Source of the DNA: Thermoplasmatota archaeon
GTDB lineage: Archaea > Thermoplasmatota > E2 > DHVEG-1
DNA: 6,248 bases
Assembly: GCA_030612095.1 (NCBI GenBank)
Contig: JAUWOO010000104.1
Span: 1-6,248, forward strand
Direction of reading: 5' to 3'
A model generated the notes under the pieces. It was not told the DNA's origin. It worked only from the letters and a program-made list of their open reading frames with translations, and did not search any database. A program made the translations under genes and the position numbers. Positions 5,274-6,248 of this stretch are shown piece by piece; the stretch's first letter is position 1, and the number at the start of each line of letters is the position of its first letter.

Positions 5274-6248
5274 ATGGTTAGTTATATTATTGTCACAGGG
5301 GGCGTTGTTTCTGGTTTAGGAAAGGGCATAACAACGGCTTCCATAGGAAAAGTTTTGAAAATACATGGTTACAAAGTTACTGCCATAAAGATAGATCCAT
5401 ACATAAACTGTGATGCTGGGACATTACGACCCACAGAACATGGGGAGGTATGGGTTACAGAAGATGGTGGGGAGATAGATCAAGATCTTGGCCACTATGA
5501 AAGATTTTTAGATGTTAACATCCCTAAATGCCAAAATATTACAACAGGACAGGTTTACAAAGCAGTTATTGAAAAAGAGAGAAAGGGGAAATATCTGGGG
5601 AAAACAGTACAACCAATTCCACATGTGACAGACGAAATTAAAAATCGCATAAGAAAGCCTGCACAGGATTCGAATTTTGATTTTATACTTGTTGAGATTG
5701 GTGGAACCGTTGGCGACTATGAAAATGTATTGTTTCTTGAAGCAGTACGTCAAATGAAGCTAGATGGGGACAAAGTAGTCTACGTCCATGTGACCTATGT
5801 ACCTGTTTTGGATGCTCTTGGTGAAGCAAAAACAAAACCAACACAACATTCTGTAAAACTCCTTAGAGAAATAGGGATTCAACCTGATTTCATAATTACC
5901 CGTGTAAAGGAACCTCTCGACAATGTACGGCGGGAAAAAATTGCTATGTTCTGTAATATCCATGAAGCGGATGTTATCTCTAATTCAGATGTTGAAAATG
6001 TATATAGTGTCACCCTTATTTTTGAAGAACAAGAATTATGTAAAAAAATACTTCATAAGTTACATCTTAGAAAAGATCATAACGAACTGAAAGATTGGAA
6101 GGATTTTATCACCAAAATAAAGAAGCTAGATAAGACCGTTAAAATTGGTATAGTGGGAAAATATTTTGATATTGGAACCTCTCAACTCTCTGACTCCTAC
6201 ATATCAGTTATTGAGGCAGTGAAGCATGCAGCATGGAACAACAATCTC
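5274..6248 (+). CDS. pyrG: CTP synthase (partial, 5' part)
   Basis: CTP synthase aminates UTP to CTP using ATP and glutamine, the last step of pyrimidine nucleotide synthesis; it is a cytosolic tetramer. The 325 codons seen cover the N-terminal synthetase domain (about 1-265) and the first part of the glutaminase domain; about 200 residues should lie outside. Motifs: P-loop GGVVSGLGKGI at 9-19, IKIDPYINCDAGT at 38-50, HGEVWVTEDGGEIDQDLGHYERF at 56-78 in two pieces with the Mg-binding acidic residues, YLGKTVQPIPH at 107-117, EIGGTVGDYE at 141-150, and the UTP/CTP site KTKPTQHSVK at 186-195. Then VKIGIVGKYFD at 289-299 opens the glutaminase domain. TLRPTEHGEVW, IDQDLG, TVQPIPH and GDYEN differ from the more common TMNPYQHGEVY, TDLDLG, TVQVIPH and GDIES. 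The ATG at 5274 is the only sensible start: the upstream ATG at 5251 hits a stop after five codons. Confidence 0.96.
   Translation, partial: MVSYIIVTGGVVSGLGKGITTASIGKVLKIHGYKVTAIKIDPYINCDAGTLRPTEHGEVWVTEDGGEIDQDLGHYERFLDVNIPKCQNITTGQVYKAVIEKERKGKYLGKTVQPIPHVTDEIKNRIRKPAQDSNFDFILVEIGGTVGDYENVLFLEAVRQMKLDGDKVVYVHVTYVPVLDALGEAKTKPTQHSVKLLREIGIQPDFIITRVKEPLDNVRREKIAMFCNIHEADVISNSDVENVYSVTLIFEEQELCKKILHKLHLRKDHNELKDWKDFITKIKKLDKTVKIGIVGKYFDIGTSQLSDSYISVIEAVKHAAWNNNL

Noticed and set aside
1..6248. CRISPR array, insertion sequence, tRNA or rRNA
   Set aside because: No regularly spaced repeats, no transposase frame or terminal inverted repeats, and no cloverleaf or rRNA-like stretch seen on either strand.

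Overview
The window reads as AT-rich archaeal chromosome. The evidence is an Alba chromatin protein, a ThiD-ThiN fusion (the archaeal route to thiamine phosphate), an indolepyruvate:ferredoxin oxidoreductase subunit, TATA boxes at the right distance from gene starts, and a mix of GGAGGTG-type ribosome binding sites with leaderless-looking starts. The lineage is less certain. A euryarchaeote of the Thermoplasmata type is my best guess, from the helical 'W-K-x-E-G-Y' repeats in the membrane J-protein, but no single sequence feature proves it.

Layout: the 3' four-fifths of the gene is missing nowhere except at its C-terminal end for iorA (1-1470, minus strand, C-terminus outside the window). A divergent intergenic region (1471-1768) carries a promoter for each direction. 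Four plus-strand genes follow: a polytopic membrane protein with a C-terminal J domain (1769-3145), the bifunctional thiDN (3263-4618), alba (4735-5025) and the 5' part of pyrG (5274 to the window end). Each plus-strand gene has its own plausible TATA box and a gap of 112-248 bases before it, so this looks like a row of single-gene transcription units rather than an operon. A stem-loop with T-rich tracts after alba is the only clear terminator.

Functionally the genes are mostly housekeeping: 2-oxoacid oxidation in aromatic amino acid catabolism (IorA), thiamine phosphate synthesis (ThiDN; IorA is itself a thiamine diphosphate enzyme, though there is no sign of co-transcription), chromatin or RNA binding (Alba) and CTP synthesis (PyrG). 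The least familiar gene is the membrane J-protein, which joins about six membrane segments, two degenerate helical repeats and a J domain with an intact HPD motif. I see no mobile element, CRISPR array, tRNA, rRNA or riboswitch, and no strong sign of a new multi-gene system. The most useful leads are the architecture of the J-protein, the unusual signature residues of PyrG, and the contrast between leaderless and Shine-Dalgarno-led genes.
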